Origin: Epiperipatus broadwayi
Taxonomy: Eukaryota > Onychophora > Udeonychophora > Euonychophora > Peripatidae
Length of the DNA: 64,000 nucleotides
Reading direction: 5' to 3'
NCBI GenBank assembly: GCA_028023455.1
Contig: JAQFVV010007276.1
Coordinates: 52,008-116,007, forward strand
Part shown: one piece after another, positions 33,661 through 46,845 of the stretch
Numbering within the stretch: the first letter of the stretch is position 1
Layout: every line of letters begins with the position of its first letter
The notes under the pieces: model-generated
What the model was told of the DNA's origin: nothing
Databases searched by the model: none
Seen by the model: only the letters and a program-made list of their open reading frames with translations
Translations under genes and position numbers: made by a program

Positions 33661-36579
33661 TTTGGGAAAAACAATTAGTAGCATTTACACTCTGTAAAAT
33701 AGTATTCCTAATTAATGCTCATAGTGCCATTTAATAACTGTTCACTTTCTTCAATAAAAATGTAATTCCATTCCAATTAGGTCAGTTAAGACCATTTTTA
33801 TATGGCCACAATCAATTGGTTATGGCAATATAGCATAATCCCTTATTGACTATTGAGTATGAGTTAGCCATTTTACTATTAAACCATTTCACAGTAATGG
33901 AAAAAAAAAGCAAATAATTTTTGTTCAAAAAATAAACATTAATGAGCTGTGCTAGAACATTATAGAGCAGAATTACCAAGGAAATATAAAAAATAACTAG
34001 TGCAATGAATGTAACCATTCTCAGCTTGAAGTCTTTAAGGAGTGCATATAATTTTTATTTTCTTAATATATTTGCAGAATTATTATGTTTGTCTTGACAA
34101 TGTATAATATTTAAATCTAATTTTGTGAAAATAAAATATATTAATTATTCCAAATATATTTTTTTCTTCAAGTGGTATGAATTTCAGAATTTTTTTTTTT
34201 TTAATAACACTATTTGGCAACATGTACCTCATAACAAATGTCAGTTACCCTCATATGAAAGTTCAAGTACAGAGACTAATATAAGACTATAATAATTTTC
34301 ATATCCAGATATAATTTCTTCTACTATAGGTACTGATAACATGTTTACTAACGATGCCACTGAATTTATCCCAAATATTGCATGATAAATAATAATAAAT
34401 TTCCTCACTCATATGATTACTGTATTTTTTTAAATATAATTTCAAAAAAACATCTTTTTCATTTAGGTATTCAAGCATGTCATGTAATTTTTCTTTCCTA
34501 TTTAAGTTTTGATCTTCACCGAGTTCTTTAAATGCTAATTCTAATCAACTTATTAGTTTACAATTAATATTTTTGTCTCAACATTTTTCCAATAAATAAT
34601 TCTTTTTTTGGTCTCTTTGAAAGCATTAATTAAGTTGAATTTCAATGAAAAATATTTTCAATGGTAGCAAAATATACACTTAAAATTAAAACATTTCTGA
34701 AAATGTTAGCCAATTTCTTTATTCTATCTATTTTTATAAAGTAAAAAATGTTTCTGACAAAAATTTCTATTATATATTTTATTTTTATATGCCAATTTCA
34801 AGTTTCTATCTTTCCAATACTTTATGATTTGTTTATAAGTATATGATCACTAACTGCATCAGATAGGACAAGAACTGATCAAGAAAAAAACAATATCATT
34901 ATTTATAGTAGGAACTAATTTGTTAAATCTTTAGAATTATCTTAGGATTTTTAAAATCATCATCTTGTGTAATATTTTTAGCATTTTCATTTTTGACATT
35001 TTCATTATTTATAGGACAGTATTTCAATTTCATATTTATGTTTTTCTCCATCTATAGATATTTTTCAATTACACTTGTACGATGAAGATGGGAGTCGATC
35101 ATTTCTATTTTAATGATTATCAAAAATTATTTAAATTCATTTTGATTTTATATTATATATATTTAAATTTTTAATATATGTTATTTTTTATTCAGTGATG
35201 AATGATATCATTAAAAACAAAAACTAAATAAGTTGTATATATATATTAAAAAAACACAAGTAGTAATGGTTAAAAAAAAAAGAAATAAACAAATAAATAA
35301 TCAACCTCATAATTTATCAAATATTTTTTTATACTAATAATTAAAAAAACAAATAAAAATACATTAAAAAAAAATAGCGAGGGGAAAAATAAGTTATCTT
35401 GAACTTAACAATCAGCTAAACATAGAGCAGAGTTGGAGAGTGAATCAGTTGTTGCATGCCATTCCTTGGCTTTTTTTTAACACTTTATAGAGGTAAAAAA
35501 AAATTCTATTGGTTTGTTACTTGAAGATTATCCAATATTATGTAAAACTGAAGGTAATCAGCAACTATCTACATTCATTCACTTTTTATGCTTATTGTAT
35601 ATGCTTTATTCAGTTAAACGGGGAGAAAAAAGCTTATGCCTGGAGTCATTTATCAATAGTTGCCAAAAAAAATAATAACAAATGAATAACATAAATGAGA
35701 CAATTCTTGAGTATCACTAGAGAGAATATAATTTTTATCTCTAGAAAGATTCAAAATGATGAGGTTAATTTTGAGATGCTAGTAACCGGTTCAATTCTTA
35801 ACACACTTGCCATAAGTTTGTGGCCATTTCAGTTAAACACAATAATATCCATATTTTTTAACTTCTTTTACATTTTATTCATTTATTTACTCATCAAATA
35901 ATCTTTTTTAATTTATTTTTACAAAAAAAAAAAGATTATGGGCTTCTTTATGAAATTTTTGTATTTTATTAAATACTTTTATTAAGTTAGAAATAGGTTT
36001 TTTGTTTACATAAGCTTTTGAAATTAAAAATATACTTCTATCAAATGGATTCTCTATAAATTTTGTAAATCTTAGAAATCGATATCAATGTAATATGACA
36101 ATGAAATATTTTAAGATATTGTCCTCATTGTTTATTGTAGAGATGTTGATGGACCGAATTTCAAATATGTTGGCATCAATTTAGTAAGTTTTCCGGGATG
36201 TACATGAGAAAGTGGTATAAATATATTACTATATAAATGTGAAAGCTTGTTTGTTTGTGATTTTATAACTCAACAAATATTCACCAATCATGAAGAATCT
36301 TGTATGATTTTATTTTGTTTTTTTTATATAGAATTTTACTAGCATATAAATTTTTGCTTAATAATTGTTTTAAAAAAAAATTGTAATTTGCAATATAAAA
36401 ATGCATGGAAAAAATCTATATCATAACTGTTTTTGAATGATTATTATAAACAAACAAAAAGAGAGCAGCAATGATTAAGATTACAAAGTTAGAAAAAATT
36501 TTAAATAAAAAATATAGTTTTTGGTAAAACAAAATAAAAACTGATTTTGTAAATATATTTTAAATTAATTAAATTTGTA
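33661..36579. other. Intron sequence, nothing firmly recognised
   Basis: AT-rich intron. Short frames at 33812-34018 (minus) and 35695-35901 (plus) are hydrophobic and low-complexity. A GTGAAAGCTTGTTTGTTTGTG stretch near 36238 looks like part of an interspersed repeat, without a partner in the window. Confidence 0.45.
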
Positions 36580-36735
36580 TTTGATCTATGTATTTAATGA
36601 CAATTTAGATTAGTTATAATAATAAATTTGATAAACCTTTAGGATTTTAATTTATATATATTTGTTTAATGACAATTTAGCTCAGTTATAATACTGAATT
36701 TGATAAACTTTTAGGATTTTAACTTATATTAAAGC
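36580..36735 (+). repeat. Two-copy tandem repeat, ~78 bp
   Basis: TTTAATGACAATTTAG, AGTTATAAT, GAATTTGATAAAC, TTTAGGATTTTAA.TTATAT occurs twice back to back with a few substitutions. Confidence 0.7.
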
Positions 36736-37474
36736 AAAATTTTAAATGACAGGGGTTCACCAAGAAAAATACTAATAGAAATGTCAGTTTAATGCCATGG
36801 GTTCAGCATAAAAAAAATACTGAATTTAATAAAATTTTGTCATTTCATTTCAAGTACATTATCACATGATAAAATAAAATGTTGTGGCCTGCATATTAAA
36901 ATACATACTAAAGAAATAGAGAGATATAAGTTTTTGGTAATCCAGGTAGAATTCTATTGCATAAATATATTTTAAATTATTTCAATTTCATTTGGACTAC
37001 AAATTTAATTCCTTAATTGCATAATATATACTATATTGTTAAAATTTTACAGCCATTTTAAAAATTATCTTATGAAAAATATAATTAACTTTAAAATTAT
37101 TGTTTATTGTATTTAATAAGTTACATTTTTTGCAATACAGCTGTTGATAATTATTTCATGTAAATATATTTTAATTATTAAACTTTCTAATAATGCGAGG
37201 AGATAGCTAGAAAAATGAAGAGACTTAGCGAGGGAAATTATTATTAGGTATTCAATACATCAAAAATAAAATTTAGATAATAAAACATTAAAAAATTTCT
37301 ATGCTCAGAATATATCCTTATATATATATATAAATTAGAAATATATTTTAATAATCAATTGCATTATATTCTTTTATTTTTATTATTATTCTACTATTGT
37401 GTGCAAAGTAGCAGGTCTCATTTGTTCTTGCTTGCTCTAATAAAATAAAACAGTATAATGTAGTTGATAATTAA

Positions 37475-37628
37475 AATATATTTAAAGAACATTTACATGA
37501 AATAATAATACATGAGTTACCAAAAGCAATTAAAAGTAACTTACAACCCTGTTTATAAAAATGCATTACAATCTGTTGTTAATAACTCATGTATTATTAT
37601 TTCATTGTAAATATTGAAATATATTTTA
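37475..37628. repeat. Short inverted-repeat (MITE-like) element
   Basis: The left arm AATATATTTAAAGAACATTT + ACATGAAATAATAATACATG + AGTTA is mirrored on the right (TAACTCATGTATTATTATTT..). Arms are about 45 bp around a ~60-bp spacer. Confidence 0.65.
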
Positions 37629-38030
37629 ATTAACAACTACATTATATTGTTTTAACCTAATAACATGAGCAGCTAGTATATATATATAATTTTAAAAAGC
37701 TTAGACTAAAAAGTATTTTAGCAAAAATTTAAAATAAAAATAAAACAAAGTTTGGTTGTAAAAGCTGTTTCTTTTTTAGATGGATGAAATTTTATTCCTC
37801 ATGATTGCAAAAATTGATTTCTTGAAAATGCTTTTTTCATAAACAAAACAATATTGTATATTTTAATGTGAGTGAATTACTTTATAATCTCTAATATTTA
37901 TATTTTGAATTGGAATAATTACAAAAAATATCTGAATGCTAAAAGAAACAAATGACAATGGAATTGGATCTTTCTTTTTTAATAAAATTACTTTATTAAT
38001 AGCAAATTATATTTAAGTGTTAGTAAATAT

Positions 38031-38064
38031 CCCCCCCCCCCCCAAAAAAAAAAAAAAAAAAAAA
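38031..38064 (+). repeat. Poly-C / poly-A tract
   Basis: Thirteen C directly followed by about twenty-one A. Confidence 0.9.
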
Positions 38065-38739
38065 TTAAGTTAAATAACATCTGATATGCAACATATGAAA
38101 ATACAGACAATACAATTGGTGTTTCAAGGAAGTTGACAAAAAAAAATCAAATTTGAAGTAAGTAATATCTTAAGTAGATGGATATGTACTTTATTTACAA
38201 TTTATACACTTTACATATAATTGCAATGAAGAATAAGTTTGTTTTAGATACTATTTATGTATTATTGCTACCATAATCTACAACTCAGAAAAATATTACA
38301 GTGCCAATGTTATTTATAGTTTTTCATAGTAAGAATTTGAGAATATTTAAATATATATTAAACCATTCTATTATTTTTTTAATACTCTATGTTAGTATTA
38401 TTAAATATGACAGAACAATTAGTAAGCCACATGATTCTAATATCAATTTTCTTTCAAATACTACACAGATTGCGACATTGTTTTTATTTTTCATTTTAAT
38501 TAAAATTGGAATAATTACAAAACAGTTCCTATGCCTAGTACTAAAAATTATTTTATTTATTGTATACTAACAAACCAAAAAATAATTTTTTCTTTAATCT
38601 ACATTTAACTTGAGACAACTAATTTCTGGACACTTCATGCTTTTATTTCAACATAAATATAAAAACCCCAATTGTGGTTAAAGAAAAACATTTTTTTTGA
38701 CTTTTGGATACATAGAAAGGAGTTTTCTATTAACTGAAA

Positions 38740-41700
38740 GGAGACCCTTTGATTCCTGTTGGAAGCGTTAAAGAAACCAAGCAGGGCAAATTCCTAATGT
38801 CCATTCCATATGTTCTTGTCGTTGCAACTGTTATTACTATGTGATTATTCATATAGTATACGAACATGGATGGGCTGCTCACCAACACACATTAGCCAGC
38901 GTGGTGAGTTTATTGGCTTTTTACCTCTGACTTTAAGATCAGAAACACCATGGTCTTTCTTCTTAGTTGACTGATAAGGCAGAATGAATGTATGTGTAAA
39001 TGATAAATATTTGGACAATAGATATATACAATCATGACAGACAAAAATAAATCATGGCCCTTGTTTCCAGGAGGCTATAAAGTCACCAGCCAAGGCAGCG
39101 GTTGGTGACTGAAGGCAGAGGGTGCTAAGAATCCCCTGATTGTGGACCCAGGCTGCCATTTGCTGATGACTTTTTATTTAGGTACTTACAACTGCAGACC
39201 ACTTTCAAGTGAAGGAAGATGGCAAGAATTAGAAGAAAAGATGAAGAGACAATTGATTTAAAAAGTGGACATGTACTCTACTATAAAGGCACAAATATTG
39301 GAAATACAAGTCGAATAGGATTCATTATAAATAAAAAGTGGAAGAACAACATTGTGGAGATTGATGGTGTATTCAATAGAGTGACAAGATTAGTTATACA
39401 ACTTAATAGTAGATACCAAATGCAGATGATTCAGGTTTATGCCCCAACAAATTCTCATAGTGATGAAGTAGTAGACGATTTTTATATGGATGTACAAAAG
39501 GCTTTTGATCAGAGTAAACAACATTTTAAAATTGTTATGGGAGACTTTAATGCTAGAATTGGTAAACAAATAAAAGATGAAAGTACTGTAGGTAATTTTG
39601 GTTATGGTAATAGAAATGAGAGGTCGTAGACTTGTGGAGTTTGCAGAAAAAAAACCCCTTTATATTATGAATTCTTTTTTTGAGAAAAATATTAAAAGGA
39701 AATGGACATGGAAGCATCCAAATGAAGGTACAGCAGAATTGGATTATATTTTGACTAACAGAAAATACATATTTCAAGATTGTAATGTTCTTAATAAATT
39801 TAACACAGGAAGTGATCATCGATTAGTAAGATGTAAGATATATGTTAATGCAAAACTAGAGAGACAAAAATTATTAAGGAAAACAATATTTACAGTTGAT
39901 ATTCCTAATCTTCAGAAACACTCTAATGAATTTAAATTAGAACTTACAAATCGGTTTCAAGTATTAGTAGATTTTGAACATGATTCAGATTTGAATGAAA
40001 TTAATAAAAAAATAACTGATACACTTTTAAAAACTGCAACAAAGATAGCTGGTAGAAAAAAGCAGCAATTGACCAATAAAATTTCTACTGAGACTAGAGA
40101 ATTTATGAAGAAAAGAAGGAATATGAAGATATACAAAAATGATGCATTAAAAAGGATTGAATACTTTGAATTCTGTAAAATGGTGCAAAAAAGAGTTGAA
40201 AATGATATAAAAAAGTACAACTATGAACTAGCAAGGAAAGCTGTAGAAGAGAATAAAAGTCTCAAGAGTGTAAAACAATACTTTGATATTGGTAGAGAAT
40301 TTATATCTGCAATAAGGAAAAAAGCTGGAACTATTACTAAAAAGAGAGATGACATCATGAAATGGGTAGAAGACTTCTATCAAGAATTATATAGTAATAA
40401 AGAACAAGTACCTCCTATATCTATTATATCTTCCGAATTGCCCAGAATTTTAAATAAAGAAGTGAGACATGGAATTAAATTTATGAAGAAAGAAAAGGCT
40501 CCAGGTAATGATGGAATTATAATTGATATATTAAAAGAAGCAGGTGAAGAAATAGAATTTTTTTTAGCAAAGTTATATACCAAATGTCTAAATGATAAAG
40601 ATGTACCAGATGATTGGAAGAATGCAGTATTAATATTAATATTTACAAAAGGTGATAAAGAAGATATTAGAAATTACAAACCTATCAGCCTTTTATCAGT
40701 TTTATACAAAATTTTTACCAAGATAATTACAACTCGTCTACAGAGAACATTGGATTTCCACCAACCAAAAGAACAAGCTGGATTTAAAAGTGGTTTTAGT
40801 ACAGTAGATCATATCCAGGTATTGAGAGAAGTTATAGAAAGGACAAATGAATATGAGTTGCCATTATGCTTTGGATTTGTAGATTATGAAAAAGCATTTG
40901 ATTCTATAAACATTTCTTCAGTGATTAAAACATTGGATCATCAGGTATAGATCCAGGATATTGTCATATTTTAAAGAATATTTATAAAAATGCAACAGCA
41001 ACAATTAGATTACATAATGATACTAGGAAAGTCAACATTGAGAAGGGTGTAAGACAGGGTGACTTCATATCTCCAAAACTTTTTACAGCAGTGCTGCAAG
41101 AAGTATTTTGTGGATTAAAATGGGAAAATAAAGGAATAAAAGTAAATGGAGATTATTTAAGTCATTTAGATTTTGCAGATGATGTAGTTGTTTTTGCAAA
41201 TAATGCTTTAGAGCTGCAGGAAATGTTGCAGGAGTTATCAGATGAAAGTAGGACTAAAGATAAATGTTAAAAAGACTAAAATAATGTTCAATGGATTTTC
41301 TCAAAATATGAAAATAAAGATTGATTATGATGAATTAGAAGTTAACTGCTACAAATATCTTGGTCAGATTATTAATACAGATGGAAACATAATGGATGAA
41401 ATTAATCATATAATTAAACTTGGTTGGAGTGCTTTTGGTAGAAATAACTTGATGCTAAAAGGAAATATGCCTATGTGTTTGAAAAGAAAGGTTTTTAATA
41501 AATGTGTTTTACCAGTTCTTACTTATGGATCTGAGACTTGGACACTTAATAGAAGAGCAATACAGAGACTTCAGACCACTCAAAGAAGTATGGAGAGATG
41601 CATGTTAGGAATAACAAAAAGAGATCGAAAACGCAATATATGGGTAAGAGAACAAACAGGTGTTATTGATTTCATTGAAAAAATTAAAAGACTGAAGTGG

Positions 41701-41935
41701 AGTTGGGCTAGACATATTGCTAGAAGAGATGATAATAGATGGACAATTGAAATCTTAAACTGGATTCCAAAAGATTGTAAAAAACCCAGAAAGAGACCAC
41801 ATGTGAGATGGATGGATGAAATAAGAAAGTCTGCAGTGGTGATGTGGAGAAAAGAAGCTAAAGACCGGAGAAGATAGTTTGAACTTGGATAGACCTTCTT
41901 CCTGCAGTGGATTGATAATGGTTGATGATGATGAA
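38740..41935 (+). mobile_element. RTE-type LINE retrotransposon, nearly full length but broken
   Basis: A GC-richer 5' untranslated stretch from about 38740, an endonuclease/reverse transcriptase region (39181-41877) and a 3' end with GGTTGATGATGATGAAATAA near 41918. The TGATGA tail is shared with the antisense copy at 8521-11115, so both belong to one family. The 5' boundary is estimated from composition only. It sits in the 23.8-kb intron, antisense to the tectonin gene. Confidence 0.88.
39181..41877 (+). pseudogene. LINE endonuclease-reverse transcriptase, frameshifted
   Basis: Four or more frame breaks interrupt one original protein. Frame 1 (39181 on) reads GTYNCRPLSSEGRWQELEEK. After a small deletion, the frame at 39219-39629 carries the AP-endonuclease part (IQVYAPTNSHSDE, VMGDFNARIG). 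After a shift near 39625, the frame to 40950 carries TAELDYIL, GSDHRLV and the reverse transcriptase start (PISLLS, then catalytic FVDYEKAFDS near 40873-40902). After a shift near 40947 comes EKGVRQGD and the catalytic LDFADDVVVFA (41166-41199). After a shift near 41238, the frame at 41242-41877 holds LPVLTYGSETWTLN and the C-terminal KLKWSWARHIARR-type tail. Catalytic residues are kept, but no intact protein is possible. Confidence 0.92.
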
Positions 41936-43809
41936 ATAAAAATGTTTAATATAAATTTTTTTATAAGTATTAATAAGTATTGCTTCTGTTGAAAAATATT
42001 TTATGAGTATATTTCAACATAAAAAATTGATAAGCTGAAATGCGATCAGATAAATCTATAAAGAATAATATATTTTTTCCATTTATAAATATTTAAACAT
42101 GTATTATTTTTCTCTAAATTGTAATTAAATTAAAACCCTATTTTATTTGCAAAAATACTATTAGAAAGATTTATTTTTACCCATAAAAAAACACCATAAT
42201 TATAAAATCGAAACAATGAATTTTAATTTTTTCCCAACAAACAAAATGAGATTAAAGCCTCATGAAAGGGAAGCATAAATTGCCACGAGAATCTATCAGA
42301 ACATTGACTGCAGCATTAACCATCACTGATGGCTTTTGAATTTTTTGCCAAAATTAAACACTGACTTGTGTTTGGCTGATCATCAAACATAAGCCATATT
42401 AAATTTTAAGAAAAGGAAAATAAAGGAGGATGCAATCACATTTTCATATTAATAGGGTAATCATTTTTGTTCTGGATTTATTATTTACGTGCAAAATAGA
42501 CTGTCAAATAATACTCTTTTTTTTTTTTTTTTTCATTTTTTAATAAAAAAAAAAAGCTTTCATTACTGGATAATATAAGTTCAGGAATATCTTCGCAGCT
42601 AGTAATCCTGATACTAACAGTACCTGACCATAATATTTCTTCTCTCACCCTGTAGTCTGGAATTATAGACCTTAAACTATCTGCTACTCTAGAATTGAAC
42701 TAAACTATATGGAGCAAGCATACATCATGACATGTTTTAATGAAGGTTTACAAAATTAAAAAATAAATTTGAAAAATATTTTAAGGTACAATATGTATAA
42801 ATTCTTAATAGAGAATAAAATTACTAACTTGCATTCATCAGTGGACAAAAATCAAAAGCTCTCATTATAGTTGAAGAATGAATACATTAAAATTATATCT
42901 TATCATTTTGTTAAACATCTGAATAAAATTTAAACAAACCATTCCAGAACACACAATAAGTCATTAACTAAATCAAGATACTGGATTGGCATGTGGATCA
43001 CAGACTTTCTCAAATTAATTTTTGAAAAATTAAATATCAAAAGTGAAATATTGATCAACTAAAAATTATACTATCAAATCAATAATATAAGTTAAACGTT
43101 TTATTTGTTAAAGCTTCAAGTATTCTTAACCACAAAATCTAGATAGGAAATATATCTAGTGATATATGTGAACATGAAACAAATATCACAATGGATGACA
43201 AATTCAAAATATTGTATCATTTATTAATGTTTTTTTTTCCAAAACTTCTTTATTCATGACAATTTTGCTTATATTGTTTATTTAATTCTTGGTTATAAAA
43301 CCACAAACTGTAATAGAAAGTATTTTAATTAAGATTTTTCAGAAATATTTTAAAATATTACTTGAACTGAATATAATATTTACCATTTTTTACTGGAGTC
43401 TTCAAATGAAAATTTTTATGGTATAGTGTAGAAGTTAGTAAATTTACTTGCTATACCTATGAATCTAGTAACTGAATTTGAGTAAAAAAAATTCACATTT
43501 TAAGCAAGTGTAGTATTTTTCTTCTAATTAGATAGCTCATAGTCAATCCAGTCAACCATCCAAATTTAGTCAATAAATGAAATTAAAAAAAAAAACTTCT
43601 CCATCTAGTCATTGCAATGCTTAGTAATGATTCTTTTTTCTGATACCCATGGAGGGTTGTTGGAGAGACCTTTGTTCTACAAAGTCCTATGTAAAAGTTA
43701 ATTTATCTTTTTCTTACCAACCCTTCATTATTTTTTTTTTTACAATTTTCTAGCTCAAATTCCAACTGCTAAAATATACACAGCTGTATACTTCATATAA
43801 TTGATAAGC

Positions 43810-43855
<46 letters not shown>

Positions 43856-44308
43856 CTAGCTTTAAAAAGCCTGACTACTTACTTTTAAAATTGAATATAT
43901 AAACATGCATATCCTGAAATTAATAACTTCATAAAGATACAATAGAAAACTGCACTACATAGTAGTTATAACTCAAGTGATAATATTTTTTGTACTTAAA
44001 GTTTGTATATCAACATCAATATCTATCTGAACTTCCATCCATCCACCTATCTATCTTATATATAGTTATAACTTATATGAGCTATTGTTCTCATGTGACT
44101 ATTTATTATTTTGATTGAATTTTAATCTTTGAAAAAATGATTGCGTAGATATTAAGACATTTTCATGAGTTTTGCTAAAATTATGTATTAATTAAAATTT
44201 AACTGTAACAGTTATTTGAGATATTAATGGGATTTTTTAAAACTACAAAATATAAATCTGTTGCTTAAATAAAAAAGGTTTACAGTTCAAAAAAATAAAA
44301 GTACTTAC
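41936..44308. other. Intron sequence with AT microsatellite
   Basis: Start of the 23.8-kb intron in gene direction. An (AT)n run of about 40 bp lies at 43812-43850; poly-T and poly-A runs lie near 42518 and 42545. No open frame or element is supported. Confidence 0.5.
43812..43850. repeat. (AT)n microsatellite
   Basis: About nineteen AT units without interruption. Confidence 0.95.
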
Positions 44309-44404
44309 AATATTGATCTACAGCCCAAACAGTTTCCTTTCCAGCAGAAATTTGTCGTAATAATGAGCCACAAGAAGGAGGTTCTACATGAAACCAACAA
44401 AGCC
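44309..44404 (-). CDS. Tectonin beta-propeller gene, internal exon
   Basis: A 96-bp exon between acceptor TATTTTTTTAG and donor GTAAGT. It completes a glycine codon split after the exon ending at 45258 and leaves one base for the next exon. It encodes LCWFHVEPPSCGSLLRQIS then AGKETVWAVDQY. C-W-F-H-V takes the place of the usual T-x-W-E-x-V at the start of a blade, and I-S-A-G..VWAVD is the blade core. The EPPSCGSLL loop is longer than a typical blade turn. The intron to the next exon is the longest here, about 23.8 kb. Confidence 0.92.
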
Positions 44405-45257
44405 CTAAAAAAATAAATACATTTACAAATATAAGCACTAGAGATTAAATTGTTATTTATAAAAAGTTATTTTAATAATTATATGTTTATATAAAGAATT
44501 TCTTAAATGCATATCATTAATATTCTTTCTTAAATATGAAAACTCAGTTTGATAACATGAAGATATCAATGTGGATATTTCTAGTACAAATAAGTAATTC
44601 ATGATTATGTTCATGTCAAAAAGTGTGGCATTTCTTATATGATACCTGAACAATTCCATTTAATTGATTAAATTGAATTTTTTTTTAACATTCATTAACG
44701 TTTTGCTTGAAACCTTCCTTCTGTTCTGCATTAAACTGCAGAGTTCTAGCTTAACTCATAATCTTATATAGGTAGCAATTATACTTTCTTTATAAATATT
44801 ATGACACTAAATAAAAGAAATATATGGAAATTTTTTTTAACCCAGGCTATATTACTTACAATACTCACTTAACTAAAATATGTTCTCAGTGATTTAATCC
44901 AATTGAATAGTTATTGTCTGAATTACAAAGATAATTTCTGATACTAGCATAAAGATAATAAGAAAAAAATGTAATAAAAGTAACAACCGTAACAATAATT
45001 CCAATAACTTCTTAAGAATCAATGCAAAATTTTACATGGGCAAGTATTATTTTATATTAGAATTGAAAATAATCATTTGCATTTTATTAGCTAAAAAATA
45101 AAAATCATAAAATATGTGTTCATTTCTTAAATCCTTATTTTGCAGTTACTATAGAAAAGAATGAAATACTGAAAGTTTATTCTTAATTATAATTTTTTAA
45201 ACATAATTTTAAATAAAATAATAGTTCAATTGTAAAAAGAAATTTTCAATAACTTAC
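44405..45257 (-). other. Short intron of the tectonin gene
   Basis: An 853-bp GT-AG intron, the only short one in the window. The minus-strand frame at 44453-44659 is intronic and low-complexity. Confidence 0.7.
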
Positions 45258-45393
45258 CAGTGGGAACTGCTTTAGACACTCCATTTCTGAAATATGCTGA
45301 TCCATCAATAGCAACAGTCCAGACCCTATTAAACCCACCTACACTAACACTTTGAAAAGGACGATCAGATGCCACATGTTCCCATGATAAACC
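45258..45393 (-). CDS. Tectonin beta-propeller gene, most upstream exon found
   Basis: A 136-bp exon between acceptor TTATCTTTAG and donor GTAAGT, starting in phase 0. It encodes GLSWEHVASDRPFQSVSVGG, FNRVWTVAIDGSAYFRNGVS and KAVPTG. One complete tectonin blade can be read: S-W-E-H-V, S-V-S-V-G, R-V-W-T-V, G-S-A-Y-F-R-N-G-V. Family members have several such blades and bind membrane or autophagy/peroxisome factors; TECPR1 and TECPR2 act in autophagosome maturation and secretory traffic. With the four downstream exons this makes the C-terminal ~3 blades. Preceding exons must lie beyond 45.4 kb, but I did not find them within the window. Confidence 0.93.
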
Positions 45394-46845
45394 CTAAAGA
45401 TAAATTTATTTAAAACAATAACTAATTTTAATACATATTTAAGTAATTAGACAACCATAAAATAACAAATATAAATTCAAGAACAAAATTATAAACAAAG
45501 GAATCCATGCTTAGTTCTACTGACTGAAATAAACAAATTCTAGATAGATTTTCATTCCAAAGCTATCATAATAATTTTTGTTTTATAATTAATTCTATCA
45601 AAGACTTCATAGTGTAGTAGTCAGCATCCCCACCTGCCATTTCCACACCTGAGTTCAAATCTAGAATAGGTTACATTAGCTCCAGAAGGATGGAAAACAT
45701 ATAAAACTTTCATTTTTGATAATTTATTAATCTAACAATGCTTTTTTATTTATTGTTCTACTTTTGCAAATTTGTTTTTATATAACTCAATAATTACCAG
45801 CTATTTTTACATTCTATTTATACTTAAATTTGTATTTTTTTCTTTTAATATATAAGCTTAATTATCTTATCCATTAACAATTAAGACTAATTAATTGTTT
45901 TCAGGTTTAAATTTTATTTACAACTATACATAAAAAGAAAATTACTTTTCAATTGCTGAAAATCTTGAAAGTTTAACATACTTATAATTACTTTACAATA
46001 GTCGGGCCTAACTTTCTAATCTGGCCTGTATTTTTTTCGCTCTTTTATAATTTTATCTTTAATTCTTACAATTTTGAAGTTAACTTTAGTTTTCTCAGAA
46101 AGATAAAAAATTTATATTCACAATCCACAATTATAATAAATGGGGACCGTGGACTGCAAATTTTAATATACTATATATATTTTTTCATATACATGATTAT
46201 ACCATAAATTTACAACTTTACATCAGATAGTATTATATTTTTACAAACGTGAGACAATCTTATTGCATATAATGACAAATACCTCAACATGATAGCACTC
46301 CTTTTTCCTAATTTGAACTACAGACTAATACAATCTATTTAATTAGATGATAATTGTCCAAGATATCTATGATTATGTACAAATCCAAATCATCAATATT
46401 TATTTATTATCTTTAGGTATGCTTCCATATGACCACTAACAGTTATTTTAACAAATTTAAGTTTAATATTGTAATTATAATTTTAGTATTAGCCTTTTTT
46501 AGTATTCAAACTTGGGTTTCTTTGAGATACTTGTCATTTAGTGATGCACTTGTGATATGGATTGATTCCATAATATATATTTATCAGAAGATTCAGATAA
46601 AAATCTAACACTTTGGATTTTTTTGTAAGTAGTTAGAATAGTTTTCTAGCAACTGCTAAAGATTCTTCTTTATTTTTATTATAATTTAATATATACCAAT
46701 CAAAGTGTTGTATGAAACTTTCCTTGCTTACTTTCAACATCAGCATTTCAAAATAGTAGTAAACTATAGCTATTTGCATGGTCAACAATTATTCAAGTTT
46801 ACAATAATTGCCCTCATATAAAATTTATAAATATAACTTAGACTT
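45394..46845. other. Probable intron, tRNA-like fragment only
   Basis: Upstream of the first recognised exon. Apart from the tRNA-like piece at 45603-45672 nothing is recognised. Confidence 0.45.
45603..45672 (+). repeat. tRNA-Gly-like pseudogene or SINE head
   Basis: TAGTGTAGTAGTCAGCAT resembles an A box, CACCTGCCATTT resembles the anticodon arm of tRNA-Gly(GCC), and GAGTTCAAATC a B box, in the right order and spacing. The acceptor and T stems do not pair, so it is not a working tRNA. Confidence 0.45.

Larger units (their letters stand above)
36736..38739. other. Intron sequence with simple repeats
   Basis: It holds an inverted repeat at 37475-37628 and a C/A tract at 38031-38064. The plus-strand frame at 38301-38570 is hydrophobic and starts at GTG, so it is treated as chance. 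Confidence 0.45.

Noticed and set aside
38301-38570. 89-codon hydrophobic plus-strand frame resembling a membrane protein
   Set aside because: GTG start, no conserved motif, composition identical to the flanking intron; poly-T-rich DNA always yields F/L/I stretches.
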